A stretch of DNA of 11,770 nucleotides from Parachlamydiales bacterium (GTDB lineage: Bacteria > Chlamydiota > Chlamydiia > Chlamydiales > SM23-39). The translations under genes and the position numbers were made by a program. Shown here piece by piece: positions 1 to 5,986 of this stretch. The stretch lies in assembly GCA_003151315.1 (NCBI GenBank), contig PLXF01000066.1, positions 4,101 to 15,870 of the forward strand, given 5' to 3'. The notes under the pieces were generated by a model that saw only the letters and a program-made list of their open reading frames with translations, was not told the origin of the DNA and ran no database searches. Each line of letters opens with the position of its first letter. The first letter of the stretch is position 1.

Positions 1-162
1 ATGCATCGCTACGGCTTCATCAAAGGCTTTATCATGGGATGCGACAGGCTCCTCAGAGAAAACGACGAAGAGTGGGTCTACCCCACCATCACCATAGAAG
101 GGCTCCAATACAAATACGACCCCGCCCTAGAAGACAAGTATCTCCCCATAAAACAGAGATAA
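1..162 (+). CDS. yidD: YidD-family membrane protein insertion factor, C-terminal part
   Basis: Frame 1 is open from the first base to a TAA at 160-162 and gives 53 residues; the 5' end probably lies outside the window. The segment contains RYGFIKGFIMGCDRLLREN (residues 3-21), which resembles the conserved YGFxKGxxxGxxRLLR stretch of YidD (haemolytic domain family), followed by a tail with WVYPT and KYDP. YidD proteins are small, membrane-associated and assist YidC/Sec in inserting inner-membrane proteins. The usual upstream Cys-containing core would lie before position 1 and cannot be seen, so the ATG at position 1 is probably not the true start. It is likely a core gene marking the left border of the accessory region. 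The family call is from memory of motifs, with moderate certainty. Confidence 0.6.
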   Translation: MHRYGFIKGFIMGCDRLLRENDEEWVYPTITIEGLQYKYDPALEDKYLPIKQR

Positions 163-368
163 TTAAGTCGAACAAGTTTGCCTATCTACAGTCCTCTTGC
201 TCTTCGCTTCAGTTGGACTAAAATGTTCGGAGATAAGTGTTTCACCTGAAAAAAATGCGCCAAAAATTCAGAAAAATGTTTATAGTATTGCAAATAAAAT
301 ATTGCTACCGCGTTTTGCAAAGATTCAGCAAACCCTTTGAACGATACTTAAATGAAGGTACCCAAAAA

Positions 369-1460
369 ATGAAAATTTTCCGCTTAAGTCCCTTAATTTT
401 TTTAACCGCATGCGGCACCTCTTTACCCACTGACACCTCTTCGCTCTCTAGCGATGCGGTGCTTTCAAACAGCTCAGGACTAGAAACTGCCCAAGAAGAG
501 ATCGTATGGGAAGATTTACGCATTCAACAGCTCTTGCCGGATTTTTTGGCTATTCCAGCGATAGAGCCGTTTCTCCCTAGCAATTTTGTTGCGCTCCCTC
601 ATCCCGATATAATGAAACGGGATGGGTTATATTGGGGTCCTAAAGAGGTTTTAGAGGAGTATTACCTAAGCGGCAAGAAACACATCATATCACCCATTAT
701 TTGGGTTACTCATAGTTACGACGTCGGGCAAAATGAGGACGGAACTTTTACAGGTGAAGATACTTTTTATGAGGACATGATTGCCGACGGCTGCACTGAC
801 ATTAAAATTGATAAATTATACTGGGGTAACCATCCCATAATGAGCGTTGAGTATACGCAAGATGGCAGAAGGGCACGTATCGCATGGATAGGATTAAACT
901 CTCATGGCCATGTGTTATTAATGAGCCCTTTTGGGAGCTCGGATCCAAATACTTCATCAGAAAATGCATTCCAAATTTGGACAGATTTTCTAACGAAAAG
1001 CCGCTTTCTTGAAGGGCACGATTTTTACAAGTCTCACGGACAAGATATGAGAGAAGGATTTACTTTAGTCAACATTTGCGGATCTGTGCTCAAAGTTTTA
1101 GCTGAGAAACGGATTAGAGATGGAAAAATACAAATAAAAATCCAGCCAGCAGACCATACTATCTCTTGCAAATGTTTAGGCGTAGAGCAAATGCTGATGC
1201 CGGCCAAATGGCACTTTTTTGAGCCTATTGTAAAAATTCAAACAGAATCGCAAGTAAACAATGCGAGGATAAATATTCGCTACAGCCAAACGATCACCAT
1301 CTTACTCAAAGAAGTAACCGAGTTCTCTGACACAGGAAAGATTGACGAGGCAAATGGTGTAACAAATAAGACATTTAACAACATTTCTATTTTCAATTTA
1401 TGCGACAGGAATGAGGTTATATCTCCTTTAACTGAAAAATTAATTAATATATTGAATTGA
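369..1460 (+). CDS. Putative lipoprotein of unknown function
   Basis: The reading frame is open from 237, but the start at 369 is preferred. It has a GAAGG Shine-Dalgarno at 354-358 and begins a lipoprotein signal peptide: basic K2/R5, hydrophobic LSPLIFLTA, then the lipobox L12-T-A-C15. The predicted product is 363 residues, lipidated at Cys15 after cleavage by signal peptidase II, so it is envelope anchored. The signal is short but acceptable. The mature N-terminus is Ser/Thr rich (linker-like), followed by a soluble domain with many aromatic residues (YWG, IWVTHSYD, YWGNHP). I recognise no family. It converges with OTU-A, 187 bp away, and is not in an operon. The gap from 163 to 368 must hold its promoter, but no convincing -35/-10 pair was found. 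Confidence 0.75.
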   Translation: MKIFRLSPLIFLTACGTSLPTDTSSLSSDAVLSNSSGLETAQEEIVWEDLRIQQLLPDFLAIPAIEPFLPSNFVALPHPDIMKRDGLYWGPKEVLEEYYLSGKKHIISPIIWVTHSYDVGQNEDGTFTGEDTFYEDMIADGCTDIKIDKLYWGNHPIMSVEYTQDGRRARIAWIGLNSHGHVLLMSPFGSSDPNTSSENAFQIWTDFLTKSRFLEGHDFYKSHGQDMREGFTLVNICGSVLKVLAEKRIRDGKIQIKIQPADHTISCKCLGVEQMLMPAKWHFFEPIVKIQTESQVNNARINIRYSQTITILLKEVTEFSDTGKIDEANGVTNKTFNNISIFNLCDRNEVISPLTEKLINILN

Positions 1461-1466
1461 AAGCTG

Positions 1467-1504
1467 CTATATCGCTCGTGATTCTTGAATCACGAGCGGT
1501 ATAG
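1467..1504. terminator. Strong 18-bp hairpin after the lipoprotein gene, without T-tract
   Basis: Bases 1467-1484 pair with 1487-1504 over 18 bp with a single G-U wobble (1472/1499) and a two-base TT centre. The core CGCTCGTGATTC / GAATCACGAGCG is perfect. It starts 7 bases after the lipoprotein stop codon, between two convergent genes. Neither strand has a proper U-run after the stem, so it is either a non-canonical terminator, an mRNA 3'-end stabiliser, or a protein-binding palindrome. The remaining bases to 1647 show no gene. Confidence 0.45.
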
Positions 1505-1647
1505 GAGTTAGTACCAACAAGTGAAATTTAACCGAAATTTCATCTATTTTTTGCCCTGACCCGTTTCTCTACAATTTTAAGAGCTTCTTCGAAGAATTCT
1601 TGAAACTAACTTGTGTATAACCTCGCGGACAGAAAGATGCTATTTTT

Positions 1648-2904
1648 TTAACTGGGACTTCTTTGGCACAACTTTTTGCTAAAATGCGCTAATGCGTATA
1701 TTCCGAGTAATGCAAGCGACAGAATGGTGAGAGCGACCAAAGGGAAAAATAGAACCGCGCCAGTTAAATAACGAGTTAGCGCAGAAACTCCTTTCGGTCT
1801 CGGGCCATAATGATATTCCCATTGCTCGAAGCAAAATACATACGGACGACCGAGAATAGGAATTGGCTTAGGAGGTGCTACAATGTCATCAACGACTGTC
1901 TTCGGGGCCGGAGCTACCTCTTTAGGGCTAGAAGGAGTTTTCGCGTCTTCTATGAGAGGAGATACAGGCGCTGCTTTTTCAAACCTTATATTAGCTTGAA
2001 TAACATCCAAACGCTTAGCAGCATTCTCTTCATCTCTAATCATTATTTCCTTAATAGCCAGCTCAGTGAGATTGATTTTCGGTTCACATAATTCTAATCT
2101 ATCTCTACAAAAACTTTCCAAAATACGAATCTCTCTCTTGTGTGCTCTGATGTGAATATTTAGCAAAGGAACAACCAAAGCATTTGTTTTCTCTTCGAGA
2201 GAAGCTTCTAATTCTTCTAATTCAGTTTTTAATAAATCTAGTTGGTTGCTTTCAACCCGTGTTGCACGTTCTTTTAAACTTATCCACTCCGCTAGGCGTT
2301 CTTCTAAGCAGCTAAGCTCGAAGCTCTTTTGCGCCGGAGGCTCAGGAATAAGAGCATCAAATCGATATGCATGGAAACGATACAATAGAAATACAGTTTT
2401 ATTTTGCTTTGGATTATATGGCTTATTTTGTGTAGAAGCGCCATCAATATCTTCGTACAAACGAAATGTAACATGTTCGTAAATTCTGCTTAAAGCATAT
2501 AGCTCCGCAGTTGTTCCAGAAACATTACCCTCTGCAGCCTTGTCTAAAAACGTTCCAACCTGGTCTGGAGTTAGGGGTTGTTCGTTTACAGGTTCATGAT
2601 TGGCACGTGCCAATTGATCGTGAGCGAATTTTATTATGCGATCTACCGATGCACTATGCTGATTAATTTTCAGCCATTTTACGGCTCGATCTCTCAATAC
2701 AGTAAATAACGGTTGTCCTTTTTCTTGATCAGTTAAACGAAGATTAGCACCGGTCAGACGCAATCCAACTGCAATAGCATGATAAAGAGAATTTCTGTCA
2801 TTTGGAGTTTCTATACATCGAAATTGCTCTTGATTACCCTGTTCGTTGCTCTCATTTGGAAGCCAAATCCTGGCCCGGGTTACAGCGGGAATAACATTTA
2901 CCAT
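1648..2904 (-). CDS. OTU-like protein OTU-A with C-terminal membrane anchor (catalytic Cys replaced by Ser)
   Basis: The product has 418 residues. Residues 28-188 look like an OTU (ovarian tumour) deubiquitinase fold: the family motif DGNC-LF-A(I/V)A appears as D36-R-N-S39-L-Y-H-A-I-A, and the C-terminal HYDAL-like motif as H178-A-Y-R181-F-D-A-L. The nucleophilic Cys is therefore Ser39, the preceding Gly is Arg37, and the catalytic His aligns with Arg181 (or His178 in an alternative alignment). Residues 195-308 are charged and heptad-like (coiled coil), 310-352 are Pro-rich, and 382-407 form a membrane segment followed by basic residues. It starts with a GAGGAG Shine-Dalgarno (2913-2918) at 8-base spacing. 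The N-terminal 309 residues are a close paralogue of OTU-B; the tail matches gene X. Known OTU effectors of intracellular bacteria remove host ubiquitin; this one may bind without cleaving. The OTU assignment is by motif only. Confidence 0.7.
   Translation of the reverse strand: MVNVIPAVTRARIWLPNESNEQGNQEQFRCIETPNDRNSLYHAIAVGLRLTGANLRLTDQEKGQPLFTVLRDRAVKWLKINQHSASVDRIIKFAHDQLARANHEPVNEQPLTPDQVGTFLDKAAEGNVSGTTAELYALSRIYEHVTFRLYEDIDGASTQNKPYNPKQNKTVFLLYRFHAYRFDALIPEPPAQKSFELSCLEERLAEWISLKERATRVESNQLDLLKTELEELEASLEEKTNALVVPLLNIHIRAHKREIRILESFCRDRLELCEPKINLTELAIKEIMIRDEENAAKRLDVIQANIRFEKAAPVSPLIEDAKTPSSPKEVAPAPKTVVDDIVAPPKPIPILGRPYVFCFEQWEYHYGPRPKGVSALTRYLTGAVLFFPLVALTILSLALLGIYALAHFSKKLCQRSPS
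1661..1977 (-). repeat. Repeat B copy 1: Pro-rich linker plus membrane-tail module (OTU-A version)
   Basis: This segment encodes residues 310 to the end of OTU-A and is nearly identical over most of its length to 3385-3699, the tail of gene X. Homology begins sharply at the KAAPVSP peptide, exactly where similarity between OTU-A and OTU-B stops. On the far side it ends in the last few codons (CTTTGGCACAAC at 1661). A short stretch in the middle (about 1885-1935) is more diverged. Confidence 0.85.
1978..2904 (-). repeat. Repeat C copy 1: OTU plus coiled-coil coding segment
   Basis: This segment encodes OTU-A residues 1-309 and is colinear with 5035-5964 (OTU-B 1-310). Long blocks of bases are identical, for example around 2340-2460 against 5400-5520, so the duplication is fairly recent. 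Divergence is greater in the coiled-coil part than in the OTU part. Confidence 0.85.
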
Positions 2905-2923
2905 AAAAAAATCTCCTCACACA

Positions 2924-3128
2924 AAGATCAATTACACTGAAATTTTAAAATAGAATTTCCAGTTAATCTGTTTTTTTAAAAAATCTACACATACTTGAAA
3001 ACAAACCTTAACAAATAACGACAATTTAATCCAGTCGGCTTCCGCGACTACCAATCGTATCGCTAACTTCAACGCCTGCAAAGGTTAGTCACCAGCTACG
3101 CATCCTTGTCACTGATTTATTTTAAACG
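2924..3128 (-). repeat. Repeat A copy 1: leader upstream of OTU-A (empty site for the MITE)
   Basis: About 205 bp match 8277-8650 after removal of the 167-bp insertion and one TA. It begins 19 bases upstream of the OTU-A ATG and is AT-rich near the gene, so it presumably carries promoter and 5' leader. It contains the small hairpin AGTCG-N7-CGACT near 3040 and the palindromic arms CTAAC/GTTAG flanking the TA at which the other copy was invaded. Its far end abuts the X fragment. I could not settle on a -35/-10 pair. Confidence 0.85.
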
Positions 3129-3327
3129 TCACTACATTCAAAACAGTTCTACCTATCGGAACCTCTGGAGGTGCCCTTAACGGCGCGAGCTTGGCATCTA
3201 ACTCAGCTTGGAAACGAGCTCGCTCGGCTCGATATTGAGCTTGCTGAGCCTCAAAATTCTCAGAATCTAGCCAACCTTCTTTCGTTTGTTGGCGCATCTT
3301 TTCTGCAAATGCAATTTGTTGTTGCAT
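3109..3327 (-). pseudogene. Remnant of a second copy of gene X (coiled-coil segment only)
   Basis: The 72 codons starting MQQQIAFAEKMRQ match residues 57 to about 131 of gene X at protein and DNA level; nucleotide homology runs from about 3124 to 3340 against 4277-4508. The segment lacks the N-terminal 56 residues and everything after the coiled coil. No Shine-Dalgarno precedes the ATG, and the last codons plus stop come from the adjoining leader repeat rather than from X. It is best read as a non-functional remnant left by the rearrangement that made OTU-A. Compared with X it lacks a 7-residue repeat unit (EVEQAQY). Confidence 0.7.
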
Positions 3328-3356
3328 TCTACGAGTTTATAAACTGTAAACAAAAT

Positions 3357-3627
3357 TTATTTCTCCAAATCTGCAGCAACATTCCTTTGGCACAACTTTT
3401 TGCTAAAATGCGCTAATGCGTATATTCCGAGTAATGCAAGCGACAGAATGGTGAGGGCGATCAAAGGGAAAAATAGGACCGCGCCAGTTAAATAACGAGT
3501 TAGCGCAGAGACTCCTTTCGGTCTCGGACCATAATGATATTCCCATTGCTCGAAGCAAAATACATACGGACGACCGAGAATAGGAATTGGCTTAGGAGTC
3601 GCTACAATGTCACCAACAAAGATCCTC
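3357..3627 (-). pseudogene. Out-of-frame membrane tail of gene X
   Basis: One base too many in 3612-3627, relative to the paralogous stretch of OTU-A, shifts gene X into a TGA at 3610-3612. In the other frame the sequence stays open to a TAA at 3357-3359 and encodes the same tail as OTU-A: GDIVATPKPIPILGRP, then the membrane segment ending in GIYALAHFSKKLCQR, with a different last few residues (NVAADLEK). Differences from OTU-A here are mostly silent or conservative (Val to Ile), so the tail was under selection until recently. It has no start or ribosome site of its own. Confidence 0.75.
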
Positions 3628-3699
3628 CGGGGTCTGAGCTATAACTTTAGCTGAAGGAGTCTTCTCGTCTTCTATGCGAGGAGATACAGGCGCTGCTTT
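3385..3699 (-). repeat. Repeat B copy 2: linker plus membrane-tail module (gene X version)
   Basis: This is the second copy of the 1661-1977 module. It differs by a one-base insertion in 3612-3627 and a three-base shortening near 3645, with scattered substitutions elsewhere. Colinearity covers codons from KAAPVSP to the final KKLCQR. Confidence 0.85.
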
Positions 3700-4665
3700 A
3701 ATTAATAATCTTCGGGCAATCTCAGGTTTTTGAACGGGTCTTTTGTTTAACGTCCAGGGAACACCCAATGCTTCGAACATTTGAATGACCTGCTGATCCT
3801 CTTCGTGCAGTTCCTCTATGGCATTACAATCAGCTTCTTCTAAAGGAATTTCGGGCGGTTTGAAACGTATTCCCTTTTTCTCTAAATACTGTTTAGCGAC
3901 TATCATATCCAAATCCATGGTAGGCGCGAGTTGCGTAGCTTCCAATCCCAGAATACGAGCCCAAGCTAAGGGATATTTTTCCATCAACTCCTTAGAGTTA
4001 TACTCCACATTCGTCCACTCTTTAGAGTTGAACCGAGCTTCTATGACGAACCGATTTGCTTCTTGAGCACTTTTTCTAAATATTTTGATGTGATCCGGTA
4101 GCTTCTTCAATCGAAGACCCGTTCTCAGAGGTACCGTTTGGAGCTTCTGAGTTACAATGACCGGAACTGCAACTTGAGTGTGTTGTAAGTCGGCAACTTG
4201 TTGTTTATCCACATTAGTTTGAGGTTGATTTAAAGGATCCCCTTTAAGCCAGGAAAAACCCTTAACGAAAGGAAATTTCAGTACATTAAAAATAACTGTT
4301 CTTATTGGAACCTCTGGAGGTGACCTTAACGGCGCAAGCTTGGCATCTAACTCAGCTTCGGAGCGAGCTCGCTTGGCTCGATATTGAGCTTGCTCGACTT
4401 CATATTGAGCTTGCTGAGCCTCAAAATTCTCTGAATCTAGCCGACTTTCTTCTGTTAGTTGGCGCATCTTTTCTGCAAATGCAATTTGTTGTTGCATTCT
4501 ACGAATGTTCCCAAACGCCATCTCCACCTCATGTGAGACCTCTTCTTTCAAGACTTTACATACCATAGGTTCATTACTATTTTCAGCAATACCCTCTATC
4601 GTAAAGAAATTATCCTGGAGATAGCATCCTTCACTAACTCGAAACAACTCGCAATTTAAGTTCAT
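3610..4665 (-). CDS. Gene X: coiled-coil protein of unknown function, frameshifted near its C-terminus
   Basis: The current reading frame gives 351 residues, ending in a nonsense tail PEDLCW; the ancestral product would have been about 435 residues with a C-terminal membrane segment. Residues about 45-115 form a charged, Gln/Glu/Arg-rich coiled coil containing QAQY repeats. Residues 117-150 are a hydrophobic/Trp patch, and 200-322 a soluble domain rich in Glu and Leu that I do not recognise. The start is the ATG at 4665 with GGGG at 4673-4676, a modest ribosome site. It lies 69 bases after OTU-B in the same direction, but an intrinsic terminator sits in that gap, so it needs read-through or its own promoter in about 30 AT-rich bases. 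Whether the shortened product functions is unknown; loss of the anchor would make it soluble. Confidence 0.65.
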   Translation of the reverse strand: MNLNCELFRVSEGCYLQDNFFTIEGIAENSNEPMVCKVLKEEVSHEVEMAFGNIRRMQQQIAFAEKMRQLTEESRLDSENFEAQQAQYEVEQAQYRAKRARSEAELDAKLAPLRSPPEVPIRTVIFNVLKFPFVKGFSWLKGDPLNQPQTNVDKQQVADLQHTQVAVPVIVTQKLQTVPLRTGLRLKKLPDHIKIFRKSAQEANRFVIEARFNSKEWTNVEYNSKELMEKYPLAWARILGLEATQLAPTMDLDMIVAKQYLEKKGIRFKPPEIPLEEADCNAIEELHEEDQQVIQMFEALGVPWTLNKRPVQKPEIARRLLIKAAPVSPRIEDEKTPSAKVIAQTPEDLCW

Positions 4666-4696
4666 CTAAAAACCCCATTTAATATCATTTATAAAT

Positions 4697-4727
4697 AAAA
4701 AAAGGCGCATTAAGATTAAATGCGCCT
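4697..4727 (-). terminator. Intrinsic terminator downstream of OTU-B
   Basis: On the minus strand a 9-bp stem AGGCGCATT/AATGCGCCT (4719-4727 with 4703-4711) with a 7-base loop is followed by seven T (4703-4697). It begins 7 bases after the OTU-B stop codon. This is a textbook rho-independent terminator and closes the patatin-OTU-B transcription unit. Confidence 0.9.
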
Positions 4728-4734
4728 CATAAAA

Positions 4735-5964
4735 TTACTGACGTGGCTCATTTATGCTTAATTCCTTATCCTCTATTACAACTGGCGCCTCTGATATTTC
4801 AACAGCTTTCGGTGGCAGTTTGTAATATGCGCTAGGAGCAAATACAGACCAAATCCTTTGCAGCCAGTTTAATTTTGAATATTTTACAACGCGATTAGAA
4901 AGGACTGTTATAACCTCATCTTTTACTTCTATATCATTCGTTTTTTCTTCTATTTCTTTATTTTTCTTATCTATTTCGCGATCTTTATTTGCCAATTTCT
5001 TATTACTTGTGTGCTTTTCTTTATCAAGAAACATTTCAAATTTAGAATTATTTTGAATCACATCCAGACTTTTTGCAGCAATCTTTACATCTCTGATCAT
5101 TATTTCATTAATAGCCAGCTCATTGAGATTGATTTTCTCTCCACACAGTGCTAATCTATTTTCACAAAAATTTTCAAAATTTCGAATCTCTCTCTTTTGT
5201 GTTATGATTTGAATATTTATTACAGGAACAACCAAAGCATTTGTTTTCTCTTCAATAGAAGCTTCTAAAGCTTCTAATTCAGCTTTTAATGTATCTAGTT
5301 GATTGTGTTCGTCCTTGATTACAATTTCTTTTTGACTTGTCCACTCCGCAAGACGTCCTTCTAACATGCTAAGCTCGAAGCTTTTTTGCACCGGAGGCTC
5401 AGGAATAAGAGCATCAAATCGATATGCATGGAGACGATACAATAGAAATACAGTTTTATCTTGCTTTGGATTATATGGCTTATTTTGTGTAGAAGCGCCA
5501 TCAATGTCTTCGTACAAACGAAATGTAACATTTTCGTAAATTCTGCTTAAGGCATATAGCTCCGCAGTTGTTCCAGAAACATTATCGTCTGCAGCCTCGT
5601 CTAAAAATGTTCCAATCTGGTCTGGAGTTAAGGGTTGTTCGTTTACAGGTTCATGCTTGGCACGTGCCAATTGATCGTGAGCGAATTTTATTACGCGATC
5701 TACCGATGCACTTTTCTGATTAACTTTCAGCCATTTTACAGCTCGATCTCTTAATACAGTAAATAACGGCTGTTCTTTTTCTTGATCAGTTAGACGAAGA
5801 TTAGCACCAGCCAGACGCAATCCAACTGCAATAGCATGATAAAGAGAATTTCCATCATCTGGAGTTTCTATATATCGAAATTGATCTTGATTATCCTGTT
5901 CGTTGCTCTCATTTGGAAGCCAAATTCTTGCCCGATCTATGGGTAAACTAATAACATTTATCAT
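4735..5964 (-). CDS. OTU-like protein OTU-B with long C-terminal coiled coil (catalytic Cys replaced by Ser)
   Basis: The product has 409 residues. The OTU-like domain spans roughly residues 28-188, with D37-G-N-S40-L-Y-H-A-I-A in place of DGNC, and LLYRLHAYRFDALIP at 174-188 as the C-terminal motif. Ser40 occupies the nucleophile site. Arg182 aligns with the catalytic His if the DAL anchors are matched; His179 is the alternative. Residues 195-310 are helical as in OTU-A. Residues 312-361 are an extremely charged Lys/Glu/Asp coiled coil. Residues 364-385 are aromatic and weakly hydrophobic, with no real membrane anchor. It has GGAGAG at 5973-5978, spaced 8 bases from the ATG. It starts 22 bases after the patatin stop, so the two genes are surely co-transcribed, and a terminator follows. 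Possible role: a non-catalytic ubiquitin or substrate binder delivered together with the phospholipase. Confidence 0.72.
   Translation of the reverse strand: MINVISLPIDRARIWLPNESNEQDNQDQFRYIETPDDGNSLYHAIAVGLRLAGANLRLTDQEKEQPLFTVLRDRAVKWLKVNQKSASVDRVIKFAHDQLARAKHEPVNEQPLTPDQIGTFLDEAADDNVSGTTAELYALSRIYENVTFRLYEDIDGASTQNKPYNPKQDKTVFLLYRLHAYRFDALIPEPPVQKSFELSMLEGRLAEWTSQKEIVIKDEHNQLDTLKAELEALEASIEEKTNALVVPVINIQIITQKREIRNFENFCENRLALCGEKINLNELAINEIMIRDVKIAAKSLDVIQNNSKFEMFLDKEKHTSNKKLANKDREIDKKNKEIEEKTNDIEVKDEVITVLSNRVVKYSKLNWLQRIWSVFAPSAYYKLPPKAVEISEAPVVIEDKELSINEPRQ
5035..5964 (-). repeat. Repeat C copy 2: OTU plus coiled-coil coding segment
   Basis: This is the paralogous partner of 1978-2904, ending after the codon for Glu310. 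Beyond this point OTU-B continues with its own Lys/Glu coiled coil and shares nothing with OTU-A. Confidence 0.85.
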
Positions 5965-5986
5965 AAAAAAATCTCTCCAAAACCAT

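Noticed and set aside
39..221. A 60-codon plus-strand ORF rich in Arg/Pro/His
   Set aside because: It is a frame shadow of the YidD C-terminus, which is open in frame 1 from the window edge, and has no ribosome site.
237..368. 44-codon N-terminal extension of the lipoprotein reading frame
   Set aside because: It places 44 basic residues before a proper lipoprotein signal peptide. The ATG at 369 has a Shine-Dalgarno and directly begins the signal.
2924..3128. A sigma-70 promoter inside leader repeat A
   Set aside because: Several TTGTTA/TTGTTT boxes and AT-rich hexamers occur, but no pair has both good spacing and good sequence in both copies, so no site is called.
3109..3327. A real small coiled-coil gene
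   Set aside because: No ribosome site, sharp truncation relative to gene X at both ends, and a stop supplied by the unrelated leader repeat.
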